64,000 nucleotides of DNA from assembly GCA_017427065.1 (NCBI GenBank), contig JAFRTL010000005.1:186001-250000 (forward strand). Direction: 5' to 3'. The notes under the pieces were generated by a model. The model was not told where the DNA came from and did not search any database. It was given only the letters and a program-made list of their open reading frames with translations. This document shows positions 37,077 through 45,569 of this stretch, one piece after another; position 1 is the stretch's first letter; the number at the start of each line of letters is the position of its first letter. The stretch is from Bacteroidaceae bacterium. GTDB taxonomy: Bacteria > Bacteroidota > Bacteroidia > Bacteroidales > Bacteroidaceae. Position numbers and translations under genes: made by a program.

Positions 37077-37349
37077 AAAACTAACTGTATACTGTACATC
37101 TGTACACCTTTTTTGTTCCTTTAACTGCGCAAAGAATTGTTCTATTTTTTAGATTTGTGGCTTCCATTCAGATGAGAAACCTAAAAATACCACCCGAGAG
37201 AAAAATATTTTTCTAGTGAGGGAGAAATTTTTTCCTAACTAGAAAGTTTAACTTTACTAGTTTTAAATATTAAGGACTAAAAATGTTCTATTCTTTAGAT
37301 TGGCGTTTCTTTCTCAAGGTGTACAGATGTACAGTATACAGTTAGTTTT
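37077..37349. repeat. 273-bp module with 34-bp terminal inverted repeats
   Basis: Bases 37077-37110 and 37316-37349 are perfect inverted repeats over 34 bp. Inside them are two 18-base direct repeats with one mismatch (37138-37155 and 37284-37301, TGTTCTATT then TTTAGATT), and between those a CTAG-type palindrome (37213-37260). The 9-mer TAAGGTGTA flanks the module directly on both sides (37050-37058 and 37368-37376), 18 bases from each end. No ORF is present. It looks like a non-autonomous mobile element or a long regulatory structure. Confidence 0.7.
37213..37260. repeat. CTAG-type palindromes
   Basis: CTAGTGAGG (37213-37221) and CCTAACTAG (37234-37242) form an inverted pair with one mismatch. 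The second overlaps another palindrome built on CTAGAAAGTT and AACTTTACTAG (37239-37260). Same repeat family as at 5791, 12184, 24706 and 63169. Confidence 0.65.
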
Positions 37350-37385
37350 CTTCCTTATATATATAATTAAGGTGTAGGTTGTTCT

Positions 37386-37417
37386 AAAAAAAAGAGACTC
37401 CCAAATTTGGGAGCCTC
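37386..37417 (-). terminator. Terminator of secDF
   Basis: On the minus strand GAGGCTCCC pairs with GGGAGTCTC around AAATTT, with one G-T pair, followed by nine T residues. It starts 21 bases after the secDF stop. Confidence 0.9.
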
Positions 37418-37438
37418 AACAATTATAACAAGGTTGGA

Positions 37439-40408
37439 TTACTTCTTAGTAGTAGTCGTTACTGGCTGCTTCTTGGTCTTCTTCATCACGTAGTAAGCGA
37501 TAGGAGAAGCTACGAAGATAGATGAGCATGTACCGAAGATCACACCTAAGATCATGGCGAAAGCGAAGCCGCGGATAGACTCACCACCGAGGATGAAGAT
37601 ACACAGCAACACAATCAAAGTACTGACAGAGGTGTTGATGGTACGAGCCAAGGTAGAGTTGATAGAGTCGTTGAACAACTGCTTGTGCTCACGCTTAGGA
37701 TAGAGGTTGAAGTACTCACGGATACGGTCGAATACCACCACCTTATCATTGATAGAGTAACCAATTGCCGTCAGGATAGCACCGATGAACGTCTGGTCAA
37801 CCTCCAAAGAGAATGGCAGAATGCCCCAGAAGGCAGCGAATGCACCTAAGATAATAAATGTATCGATTACCAATGCGGTAGTAGAACCGATGGTGTAAGC
37901 GATGTTGTGGAAACGTACCAAGATATAGATACCGATAGCAATCAGTGCCAATACCACAGACCAGATAGCAGAGATGGTAATATCGCGTGCGATACTTGGA
38001 CCCACCTTCTGAGAACTGATGATAGAACCACCAGTATAGTTATCACGGTCGATGAAAGTTTCCAATGAAATATTGTTAGTCAGCAATGGCTTCAGTGAGT
38101 TGTAGAGTGCCTCTTCAATCTCAGCATCAATCGTTTCGCTGCTCTCATCAATGCGGTAGTTGGTGCTCACGCGGATGGTGCGGCCATCGGTACCCACAGC
38201 GATAGCGCTGGTGTTAGCCTCTGGGAAGGCATTCTCCAGAAGATCGCGTACCTGCTCTGGCTCTACGGCATTCTCAAACTGCACGGTGAAGTTGCGACCA
38301 CCCGTGAAGTCGATACTGCGGCTCAAGCCACGGAAGCCAAGCAGCAAGAGACATACTACGAATGCACCAGCAGCGATGGCAAGCGTAGTCTTAGACTTAC
38401 CGATGAAATCGTAGTGCATATTGGTCAACAGGTTCTTTGACAACGGTGTGGTGAACGTGAGGTTCAACAGCTTATCCTTGCTCATAAAGTATTCGTATAC
38501 CAAACGGGTCATGAATACAGCAGTGAAGAAGGAAATACAGATACCGATGATCAAAGTAGTGGCGAAACCACGGATAGGACCAGTACCGAAGTTGAACAGG
38601 ATGATACCCGTCAATACGGTGGTAACGTTAGAGTCGATGATGGCACTGAAAGCATTGGAATAACCAGCTGCCAGTGCATCCTTGGTACTCTTACCAGCAC
38701 GAAGCTCTTCCTTGGTACGCTCGTAAATCAGCACGTTAGCATCCACTGCCATACCGAGGGTAAGCACGATACCTGCGATACCAGACATGGTGAGGGCTGC
38801 TTGGAACGATGCCAGAATACCCATCGTGAAGAAGAGGTTCAGAATCAATGCACAGTTGGCAATCATACCAGGAACGACGCCATACATGCAGCACATGTAA
38901 ATCATCAACAGAATCAGAGCCACGATGAAGGAAATGATACCTGCATTGATGGAAGCCTGACCAAGTGATGGACCTACGATGTCTTCCTGAACGATACGTG
39001 CAGGAGCAGGCATCTTACCAGATTTCAGCACGTTGGCTAAGTCCTTCGTCTGCTCAGGGGTGAAGTTACCCGTGATTTCAGAACGACCACCGTCAATCTG
39101 CTGATTTACGTTAGGTGCTGAATATACATAATTATCAAGAACGATTGCGATGGCCTTGCCAATGTTTTCTTTGGTGAGCTGTGACCAACGGCGAGCACCG
39201 TCGTTGTTCATCTGCATGGTTACTGCAGGACGGCTATACTGGTCGTAAGAGTCCTGAGCATCTACCACTACATCACCCTCCAGGGGAGCTTTGCCATTAC
39301 GCTGGGTAACCTTGATACCATACAGTTCGTAAGTTTGCTTCTTAGGATCACCATCAGCTGCAGAAACACCCCACTTCAAGCTGAGGTCACGAGGCAACTG
39401 TGCCTGTACCTCTGGCATAGCCAGATAAGCATTAACCTGAGCGGTATCCTTGGCATTGGCATAACCAGCGATAGGACCAGAATAGTTGCTCAGGGCCAGA
39501 ATAGAAAGCAAAGGATATTCACGACGAAGGTCGGCATCGCTGGTGGTATCTGTGCCACGCAGAGCGTTAGCAATGCTGTCTGATGCGCTGATAGCCTCAG
39601 CAGGAGCTGCTTCAGTGGCTGCTTCAGGAGCATTGTTGGCCAGTGCATTACGCAAGGCAGCATCTGCATTCTGCAAATAACCAGCTACTTCAGTTGCATC
39701 GTAAGTCTCCCAGAACTCCAAGTTGGCAGAACCCTGCAGCAACTTACGTACGCGCTCAGGTTCCTTAATACCAGGAAGTTCCACCATGATACGACCCATG
39801 TTGTCTTCCAGATTCTGGATGTTAGGCTGAACCACACCAAAGCGGTCGATACGGGTGCGGAGCACGTTGAATGAATTCTCTACAGCTGCTTTTACTTCCT
39901 CACGGAGAACGCTTTCCACTTGGGCATCAGTTGATTTCTGATCTACACGACCACGCAACTGCTGGGTAGCGAACAAGCCAGACAGAGGCTGACCTGGTGC
40001 AAGCTGGCGATATTCACGAATAAACAATGTAATAAAATCTTCCTGACTGTTCAAAGATTGACGGGAAGCGTTAGCTAATGCATTGTTGAATGCTTCGTCA
40101 GTCTTGTTGTCAGCCAATGTCTTAATCACGTCTGGTACTGAAACTTCAAGGATAACGTTCATACCACCCTTCAAGTCAAGACCTAAACCGATGGCTGTCT
40201 CACGGCAGTCTTTCAGTGTCCAGTTGCCAAGGTACACTTTCTCATTAGCCAATGAGTCTAAGTAGGCCTGTTCTACAGCTTCATCTCCGTTGGCAATCTT
40301 CTTTGCCTTGTTTTCGTAGTAATTAGTTACTACAGAGAATGAAAGGTAAAATAAGCATACCAATGTCAGTGCAATGGCAAAAAACCTTACAATTCCTTTG
40401 TTTTGCAT
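37439..40408 (-). CDS. secDF: Protein translocase subunit SecDF (fused)
   Basis: A 989-residue fusion of SecD and SecF, which pull proteins through SecYEG using the proton gradient. The SecD half begins with one helix (about 10-28), has the DLKGGMNVILEV motif (near 78-89) and a large periplasmic domain with a low-complexity insert rich in Ala and Glu (about 255-285), then a six-helix bundle. The SecF half begins near residue 670 with SIDFTGGRNFTVQFE. The fusion is the normal form in Bacteroidetes. It is a single-gene unit with its own terminator. Confidence 0.97.
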   Translation of the reverse strand: MQNKGIVRFFAIALTLVCLFYLSFSVVTNYYENKAKKIANGDEAVEQAYLDSLANEKVYLGNWTLKDCRETAIGLGLDLKGGMNVILEVSVPDVIKTLADNKTDEAFNNALANASRQSLNSQEDFITLFIREYRQLAPGQPLSGLFATQQLRGRVDQKSTDAQVESVLREEVKAAVENSFNVLRTRIDRFGVVQPNIQNLEDNMGRIMVELPGIKEPERVRKLLQGSANLEFWETYDATEVAGYLQNADAALRNALANNAPEAATEAAPAEAISASDSIANALRGTDTTSDADLRREYPLLSILALSNYSGPIAGYANAKDTAQVNAYLAMPEVQAQLPRDLSLKWGVSAADGDPKKQTYELYGIKVTQRNGKAPLEGDVVVDAQDSYDQYSRPAVTMQMNNDGARRWSQLTKENIGKAIAIVLDNYVYSAPNVNQQIDGGRSEITGNFTPEQTKDLANVLKSGKMPAPARIVQEDIVGPSLGQASINAGIISFIVALILLMIYMCCMYGVVPGMIANCALILNLFFTMGILASFQAALTMSGIAGIVLTLGMAVDANVLIYERTKEELRAGKSTKDALAAGYSNAFSAIIDSNVTTVLTGIILFNFGTGPIRGFATTLIIGICISFFTAVFMTRLVYEYFMSKDKLLNLTFTTPLSKNLLTNMHYDFIGKSKTTLAIAAGAFVVCLLLLGFRGLSRSIDFTGGRNFTVQFENAVEPEQVRDLLENAFPEANTSAIAVGTDGRTIRVSTNYRIDESSETIDAEIEEALYNSLKPLLTNNISLETFIDRDNYTGGSIISSQKVGPSIARDITISAIWSVVLALIAIGIYILVRFHNIAYTIGSTTALVIDTFIILGAFAAFWGILPFSLEVDQTFIGAILTAIGYSINDKVVVFDRIREYFNLYPKREHKQLFNDSINSTLARTINTSVSTLIVLLCIFILGGESIRGFAFAMILGVIFGTCSSIFVASPIAYYVMKKTKKQPVTTTTKK

Positions 40409-40462
40409 ACTAAATTTAATTTATTTTATTTTATTCTTTATCAAAATTGGCTTTTGAGCCTG

Positions 40463-40470
40463 CAAATATA
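40463..40470 (-). promoter_or_regulatory. -7 element of secDF
   Basis: TATATTTG on the minus strand, 54 bases before the secDF ATG; a TTTG lies 22 bases further upstream, slightly too far for a standard -33 box. Confidence 0.5.
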
Positions 40471-40518
40471 GCGTTTTTTTCAGACTTAAAGGCAAAAGAT
40501 GGGCAAATATTTGCAATA

Positions 40519-41598
40519 TTACCGTTTTTTTGTCACAAAACAGCTTATAGGGTAATGGTCGGAATCGTTAATCGTATTATCAACTTGACATTTATAGCTT
40601 TGCAAATTGGGACTGACCATGATATTGTCAAGGCGGAAATAGAAATGGTTCAGGTGGTAGGAAATGCCCAAACCAAATCCGGATTCTGCAAAAGTATCTT
40701 CCAGATGCTTACTTATGATGTAATGAGGGTAGGACACTGGCGGGTCATTGAAATCACCCATCACAATGATGTAAGAATGCCGACTTTCTGCCACTGTCTT
40801 TGCTACGACATCGGCTTGTGGAGCACGTTTCGCTGCTTTCTCTCCCAATTTTTGAGTAAATAGGCGGATGCCTTCTTTCACCTTCTCCGTTTCTGGAGCT
40901 ACAATCATGTCTTCATAGGTGGCTTTGTCTTCTTCGGTCAGTCGGTTGGATTCCAGATGGCTGTTGATAACCAGCAAGGTATCTCCTCTTACCACTATCT
41001 CATAGGCGAAAGAGCCGCTTCGTTGGTTCTTGTCTTGCAGTGGGGTTACGGAAACGATCGGATATTTGGAATAACAGGCAACATGTGGATTACCTTTGTT
41101 GACATGATGGTAAGGATAAGCCGAAAGGGCCGCATCTACATCTTTCTGGGTGAGGTATTGACTCTTTCCTGAAACGATGAATTCCTGAAGGCACATGATA
41201 TCGGCATTACTATCCTTTAAATAGTTAAGTATGCCGTTCTGTCCCTTGACTTTCTTATCACCATCGAAGCTCATGACATTGTATGACAGCAATTTCAGGT
41301 TATCTTTAGGAGGGTCGGATTCAAAATAGTTCAGAGGGAGCGTGGCGCTTACTTGTGACCAACAAAGGAAAAAGCCTATGATAGGTAGTGCCAGATATTT
41401 CCATTGTGCAATGATGAGCCAGAAAAGCAGAAAACAAAGATTGATCAGGGCGAAAATAGGGAAGGTAAGTCCTAACAAGGATAGGGTGGGATGTGTCACA
41501 GGCGATAGTCTTTCACTGAACGCCACTAAGAGCATCAGGACAATGAAAAAAACATTGACCATGCCTATACAACGCTTGATGAACTTTCCTATTTTCAT
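40519..41598 (-). CDS. Endonuclease/exonuclease/phosphatase-family membrane protein
   Basis: A 359-residue protein with about three N-terminal transmembrane helices (residues 10-30, 40-60 and 65-90) and a C-terminal EEP domain: LKLLSYNVMSFDG, DIMCLQEF with the catalytic Glu, GDFNDPP and NDSDHYPI with the terminal Asp-His pair. Such membrane-anchored EEP proteins are common beside rhomboid genes in Bacteroidetes. The substrate may be nucleic acid or a phospholipid. It starts 12 bases after the upstream rhomboid gene. Confidence 0.9.
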   Translation of the reverse strand: MKIGKFIKRCIGMVNVFFIVLMLLVAFSERLSPVTHPTLSLLGLTFPIFALINLCFLLFWLIIAQWKYLALPIIGFFLCWSQVSATLPLNYFESDPPKDNLKLLSYNVMSFDGDKKVKGQNGILNYLKDSNADIMCLQEFIVSGKSQYLTQKDVDAALSAYPYHHVNKGNPHVACYSKYPIVSVTPLQDKNQRSGSFAYEIVVRGDTLLVINSHLESNRLTEEDKATYEDMIVAPETEKVKEGIRLFTQKLGEKAAKRAPQADVVAKTVAESRHSYIIVMGDFNDPPVSYPHYIISKHLEDTFAESGFGLGISYHLNHFYFRLDNIMVSPNLQSYKCQVDNTINDSDHYPISCFVTKKR

Positions 41599-41610
41599 GA
41601 CAAAAGCAGC

Positions 41611-42513
41611 TTATTTGCGATGGCTGGCATTGAAAAGTGCCTTTTTCTCTTCGGCAGTCAGACTCTCATAGCCCGATTTCTTCAGTTTTTCAAGGATTCG
41701 GTCTATTTCTTCATCTTGTGCTTTCTTTTCTGTGTAAGCATTGGAATCTTCCTTCTGCTTTCCTCCAAAATGGGCTTCCATCTTGGGTTTTTTGGGAGAA
41801 GATTTGTGTTGGAACAGGTCGATGGTCTTATCTATGAATCCATTGATCCATTTGGTGAGGTCGTTGCCTTTCTGGAGTGACCACGCAAACCAAAGACCTG
41901 CCAAGGCCCCACCCAGATGAGCTATGTGCCCTCCTGCATTGTCCGCATTAATAAAAAGCAAATCGAGGCCTATAACGATAAGTGCCAAGTATTTAAGGCG
42001 CAGCATTCCAAAGAAAAGCAAATTGATGGGGTAGTCGGGTTCTCTGAATGCCATAGCAGCGACAATGCCAAGTACTGCAGCCGATGCTCCTACCAGATAG
42101 GAGAAGTTTGCCATCGGGATGAAAAGAGGGAATACATTGTAGGCCAACATATAGAGCAGACCTCCACAAATACCTGCAAAGACATAAAGACCTCTTAGGT
42201 GCTTGGCAGAAAAGAATTGGAGGAACAGCATCCCAAACCAATAGAGCCACAGCATGTTGAATAAGAGGTGCAACACTCCTGCATGCATGAACATATAGGA
42301 CAGGATGGACCATGGCTGTGTGCAGAATTTACTGATGGAGGCAGGAAGCTCGGCATAGCGCAGCAAAGGACTGAGGTCTTGTCTGAAGAGCATAAAACCT
42401 ATCTGCACCACGGAAACCAGTACGAAAACAGCAACATTGATGTAGATAAGTTGAACAACAATGTTTCCCTGACGAAAACGTTCTTTTAAGTTATCGAAAA
42501 TCGTAGAATCCAT
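41611..42513 (-). CDS. Rhomboid-family intramembrane protease with C-terminal extension
   Basis: A 300-residue protein with six membrane helices in the first 205 residues. The serine motif is GASAAV (Gly-x-Ser kept, the usual second Gly replaced by Ala) and the catalytic His is in GHIAHLGGALAG. The last 90 residues are soluble and charged and end in EIDRILEKLKKSGYESLTAE, a DUF6576-like tail. Its start overlaps the end of the preceding rhomboid gene by 23 bases. Confidence 0.92.
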   Translation of the reverse strand: MDSTIFDNLKERFRQGNIVVQLIYINVAVFVLVSVVQIGFMLFRQDLSPLLRYAELPASISKFCTQPWSILSYMFMHAGVLHLLFNMLWLYWFGMLFLQFFSAKHLRGLYVFAGICGGLLYMLAYNVFPLFIPMANFSYLVGASAAVLGIVAAMAFREPDYPINLLFFGMLRLKYLALIVIGLDLLFINADNAGGHIAHLGGALAGLWFAWSLQKGNDLTKWINGFIDKTIDLFQHKSSPKKPKMEAHFGGKQKEDSNAYTEKKAQDEEIDRILEKLKKSGYESLTAEEKKALFNASHRK

Positions 42514-43171
42514 TTTTAGGTCGTTTATGTCGCCAATACATGATAATGATAAATCCGAAGATCATGCCTCCCAAATGGGCATAGTGTGCAATGTGATCAT
42601 TGGCGGTGGCACCCAAAACAATCTCCAAGAGTGCATAGATTATGACGAAATACTTCGCTTTTATGGCAAACGGAAGTGGAAAGACATACATTTCTTGGTT
42701 AGGGAAATACATGCCGAAGCCTAGTAAGATGCCATATACAGCACCCGAAGCTCCCACCGTGTTCATCATGTTCAGGTATTCAGACATCGGAATGACGGTG
42801 TATCCTAGATTGACACTTTGGTAAGCAGAGAGATCGGTGACCCACTGGATGTATTGCACCAACTCCTGAATAAGTCCGGCTCCGATACCGCATGCCAGAT
42901 AGTAAAACAAGAAACGTTTCTCTCCCCAGACATGCTCAAGGATACGTCCGAACATCCATACGGCGAACATGTTGAAGAAGAGATGGGTGAAATTGGCATG
43001 CATGAACATATAGGTAACCAACTGTACCAAATTGAACTGACTAGCCTTGAAGAAGTGTAAACCTAAGTAATCGGTGAGGTCGAAACCATATCGAGGTGCC
43101 AGTATGGTGGCAAGGAATGCCAGTACGTTGATTATAAGTAAGTTTTTAGTGACAGTTGGCAAATTATTCAT
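42491..43171 (-). CDS. Rhomboid-family intramembrane serine protease
   Basis: A 226-residue six-helix rhomboid with the canonical serine motif GASGAV, the HANFTHLFFNM segment in the first helix region and the catalytic His in HYAHLGGMIFG. It lacks the C-terminal extension of its neighbour. It is the first gene of a three-gene unit (two rhomboids, then the EEP protein) and is divergent from the HU gene, 165 bases away. Confidence 0.94.
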   Translation of the reverse strand: MNNLPTVTKNLLIINVLAFLATILAPRYGFDLTDYLGLHFFKASQFNLVQLVTYMFMHANFTHLFFNMFAVWMFGRILEHVWGEKRFLFYYLACGIGAGLIQELVQYIQWVTDLSAYQSVNLGYTVIPMSEYLNMMNTVGASGAVYGILLGFGMYFPNQEMYVFPLPFAIKAKYFVIIYALLEIVLGATANDHIAHYAHLGGMIFGFIIIMYWRHKRPKNGFYDFR

Positions 43172-43240
43172 GACGTCTTGCTTTTTATGGGCACAAAAAT
43201 ACGAAAAATAAAATATAGTGACGATTTTTTATGATTTTTA

Positions 43241-43270
43241 TTTGCAGTTCAGAATTTATCACTAAATTTG
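43241..43270 (+). promoter_or_regulatory. Promoter of the HU gene
   Basis: TTTG (43241-43244), 18 bases, then TAAATTTG (43263-43270); the leader would be about 60 bases. Confidence 0.8.
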
Positions 43271-43336
43271 CGCTGTCATTGATTGGAGAGAATTAGTGTA
43301 TAAAAATAATTTATTAATTTATTTAATCGTACGTTT

Positions 43337-43600
43337 ATGAATAAAGCAGATCTTGTAAAGGCGATTGCAGCAGAGTCTGGGCTTACTAAGAAGGCTTCTG
43401 AAGCTGCTTTGAATGCAGTGGTTGCATCTGTAACCAAGGCTTTGAAGGAAGGTGATAAGGTTGCTCTTATCGGTTTTGGTACTTTCTCTGTTGTTGAGAA
43501 GGCTGAGCGCAAGGGTGTGAATCCTGCAACAAAGAAGGAGATCGTTATCCCTGCTAAGAAGGTGGTTAAGTTCAAGGCTGGTGCTGGATTGGAACTCTGA
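43337..43600 (+). CDS. hup: DNA-binding protein HU
   Basis: An 87-residue histone-like protein that bends DNA and helps compact the nucleoid. It shows the family start MNKADLVKAIAAESGLTKK, the central GFGTFSVVEKAERKGVNPATK arm containing the DNA-intercalating region, and the C-terminal VVKFKAGAGLE helix. Codon use appears biased towards a small set, as expected for a highly expressed gene. A terminator follows at 43629-43657. Confidence 0.97.
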   Translation: MNKADLVKAIAAESGLTKKASEAALNAVVASVTKALKEGDKVALIGFGTFSVVEKAERKGVNPATKKEIVIPAKKVVKFKAGAGLEL

Positions 43601-43628
43601 TTAACCTAAAAATCCTAAGAAGCATACG

Positions 43629-43657
43629 GAGGCTACATCTTTCATGGATGTAGCCTC
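43629..43657 (+). terminator. Terminator of the HU gene
   Basis: A perfect 11-bp stem, GAGGCTACATC and complement, with a 7-base loop and a T-rich tail. Its downstream edge touches the argS promoter. Confidence 0.85.
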
Positions 43658-43688
43658 TTGCTTTTATTGGAAAAAAAGACTACCTTTG
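43658..43688 (+). promoter_or_regulatory. Promoter of argS
   Basis: TTG (43658-43660), 20 bases, then TACCTTTG (43681-43688), immediately after the HU terminator. Confidence 0.65.
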
Positions 43689-43720
43689 CGCCGTAAAATA
43701 GCGCTATATTTATTTAAGGT

Positions 43721-45514
43721 ATGAAAATAGAAGATAGAATCCAGGCATCAGTCATTGAAGGTATCAAGCAACTCTATGGACAAGAGGTTCCTGAGAAGAT
43801 GGTGCAGCTGCAAAAGACAAAGAAAGAATTCAAGGGTCATCTCACTTTAGTGGTATTCCCTTTCCTGAAAATGTCGCGCAAAAGTCCTGAACTTACTGCT
43901 GAGGAGATAGGTAATTATCTGAAAGCAAACGAGCAGGCTGTGGCCGACTTTAATGTCATCAAGGGATTCCTGAATCTGGTAGTTGACTCTTCTGCATGGA
44001 TTGCATTGCTCGATGATATTCATGCGGCACCAGCTTATGGCATTGTTCCTGTAACGGAACAATCCCCACTGGTAATGATTGAGTATTCTTCTCCAAATAC
44101 CAATAAACCACTGCATCTGGGACATGTACGCAACAACTTACTAGGTGCAGCCTTGGCAAACATCATGAGTGCCAATGGCAACAAGGTGGTGAAAACCAAT
44201 ATCGTCAACGACCGTGGTATCCATATCTGTAAGTCGATGTTGGCTTGGCAGAAGTGGGGTAATGGGGAAACTCCTGAGTCATCAGGAAAGAAAGGTGACC
44301 ATTTGATTGGCGATTATTACGTCGCCTTTGATAAGCATTACAAGGCAGAGTTGAAAGAATTGGTGGAAAAGGGAATGACCGAGGAAGAGGCTGAAAAGAA
44401 CTCCTCCTTGATGAAGGAAGCCCGTGAGATGCTGGTAAAGTGGGAGGCTGGCGATTCTGAAGTGCGTGCTTTGTGGCAGAAAATGAATAATTGGGTATAT
44501 GAAGGTTTCGATGAGACTTACAAACGCTTGGGTGTAAGTTTTGATAAGATCTATTATGAATCCAATACTTACCTTGATGGAAAGAAGAAAGTGCTGGAAG
44601 GATTGGAGAAAGGCTTATTCTATCAGAAGGAAGATGGCTCTGTTTGGGCAGACCTTACTGCTGAAGGACTTGACCATAAGTTATTGCTCCGCTCGGATGG
44701 TACTTCCGTCTATATGACACAGGATATTGGCACAGCACAACAACGTTTTACCGATTATCCAATTAATCAGATGATTTATGTCGTTGGTAATGAACAGAAT
44801 TACCATTTCCAGGTGCTTTCTATCTTGCTCGACCGATTGGGTTTTGAATGGGGTAAGAGTCTGGTTCACTTCTCATATGGTATGGTGGAACTGCCTAATG
44901 GTAAGATGAAGAGTCGTGAGGGTACGGTAGTGGATGCTGATGAACTGATGGATGAAATGGTGGAAACGGCGAAGCAAACCTCTGGAGAACTTGGCAAACT
45001 GGATGGCTTAACTCGCGAGGAAGCCGATGACATTGCCCGTATCGTGGGAATGGGTGCATTGAAGTATTTCATCCTGAAGGTGGATGCTCGTAAGAATATG
45101 TTGTTTAATCCACAGGAGTCGATTGACTTTAATGGTAACACAGGTCCGTTTATCCAATATACTTATGCACGTATCCGCTCGGTGATGCGTAAGGCTGCGG
45201 AGATGGGATTGGAGATTCCTGAAAGTTTACCTGCTGGTGTAGAACTTAGTGAGAAGGAGGAGAATCTTATTCAGATGTTGGCTACCTTCCCAGCTATAGT
45301 GAAGCAGGCTGGTGATGAGTATAGTCCTTCTGCCATTGCTAATTATACGTATGATTTGGTGAAGGAGTTCAACCAGTTCTATCACGACTTCAGCATCTTG
45401 CATGAGGAGCAGCCCGATGTACGAATGTTCCGTCTGGTATTGGCATCGAATGTGGCTAAGGTGGTGAAATTGGCGATGGGACTCCTTGGTATTGAGGTTC
45501 CTGAAAGGATGTAA
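43721..45514 (+). CDS. argS: Arginine--tRNA ligase
   Basis: A 597-residue class I synthetase that charges tRNA-Arg. It has the N-terminal Add1 domain typical of ArgRS, the HIGH motif as PLHLGHVRNN (about 131-140), the KMSKS equivalent in KMKSREG, and a C-terminal DALR anticodon-binding domain (SAIANYTYDLVKEFNQFYHD). Length is normal. It is a single-gene unit between its own promoter and a bidirectional terminator. Confidence 0.98.
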   Translation: MKIEDRIQASVIEGIKQLYGQEVPEKMVQLQKTKKEFKGHLTLVVFPFLKMSRKSPELTAEEIGNYLKANEQAVADFNVIKGFLNLVVDSSAWIALLDDIHAAPAYGIVPVTEQSPLVMIEYSSPNTNKPLHLGHVRNNLLGAALANIMSANGNKVVKTNIVNDRGIHICKSMLAWQKWGNGETPESSGKKGDHLIGDYYVAFDKHYKAELKELVEKGMTEEEAEKNSSLMKEAREMLVKWEAGDSEVRALWQKMNNWVYEGFDETYKRLGVSFDKIYYESNTYLDGKKKVLEGLEKGLFYQKEDGSVWADLTAEGLDHKLLLRSDGTSVYMTQDIGTAQQRFTDYPINQMIYVVGNEQNYHFQVLSILLDRLGFEWGKSLVHFSYGMVELPNGKMKSREGTVVDADELMDEMVETAKQTSGELGKLDGLTREEADDIARIVGMGALKYFILKVDARKNMLFNPQESIDFNGNTGPFIQYTYARIRSVMRKAAEMGLEIPESLPAGVELSEKEENLIQMLATFPAIVKQAGDEYSPSAIANYTYDLVKEFNQFYHDFSILHEEQPDVRMFRLVLASNVAKVVKLAMGLLGIEVPERM

Positions 45515-45530
45515 TGTAACATAAATATTG

Positions 45531-45561
45531 AAAAAAGCTCCCCAAAAAAGGGAGCTTTTTT
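45531..45561. terminator. Bidirectional terminator between argS and topA
   Basis: A 12-bp stem AAAAAAGCTCCC with its complement and a 7-base loop, A/T arms on both sides, between two converging genes. Confidence 0.92.
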
Positions 45562-45569
45562 ATTGTTAT

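Larger units (their letters stand above)
36821..37438. other. 618-bp structured gap between susC and secDF
   Basis: No credible gene. From right to left (direction of transcription): the secDF terminator (37386-37417), a module bounded by 34-bp inverted repeats (37077-37349) with a CTAG palindrome at its centre, about 140 bases of AT-rich DNA, the susC promoter (36907-36937), and an 80-base susC leader with a small hairpin at its 5' end (36877-36897). Confidence 0.8.

Noticed and set aside
37021-37110. Iteron-type origin of replication
   Set aside because: AAGGTGTA motifs recur here, but there is no replication initiator gene or DnaA-box cluster nearby.
43276-43575. A 99-codon frame opposite the HU gene
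   Set aside because: HU with its promoter and terminator explains the region; the opposite frame has no support.
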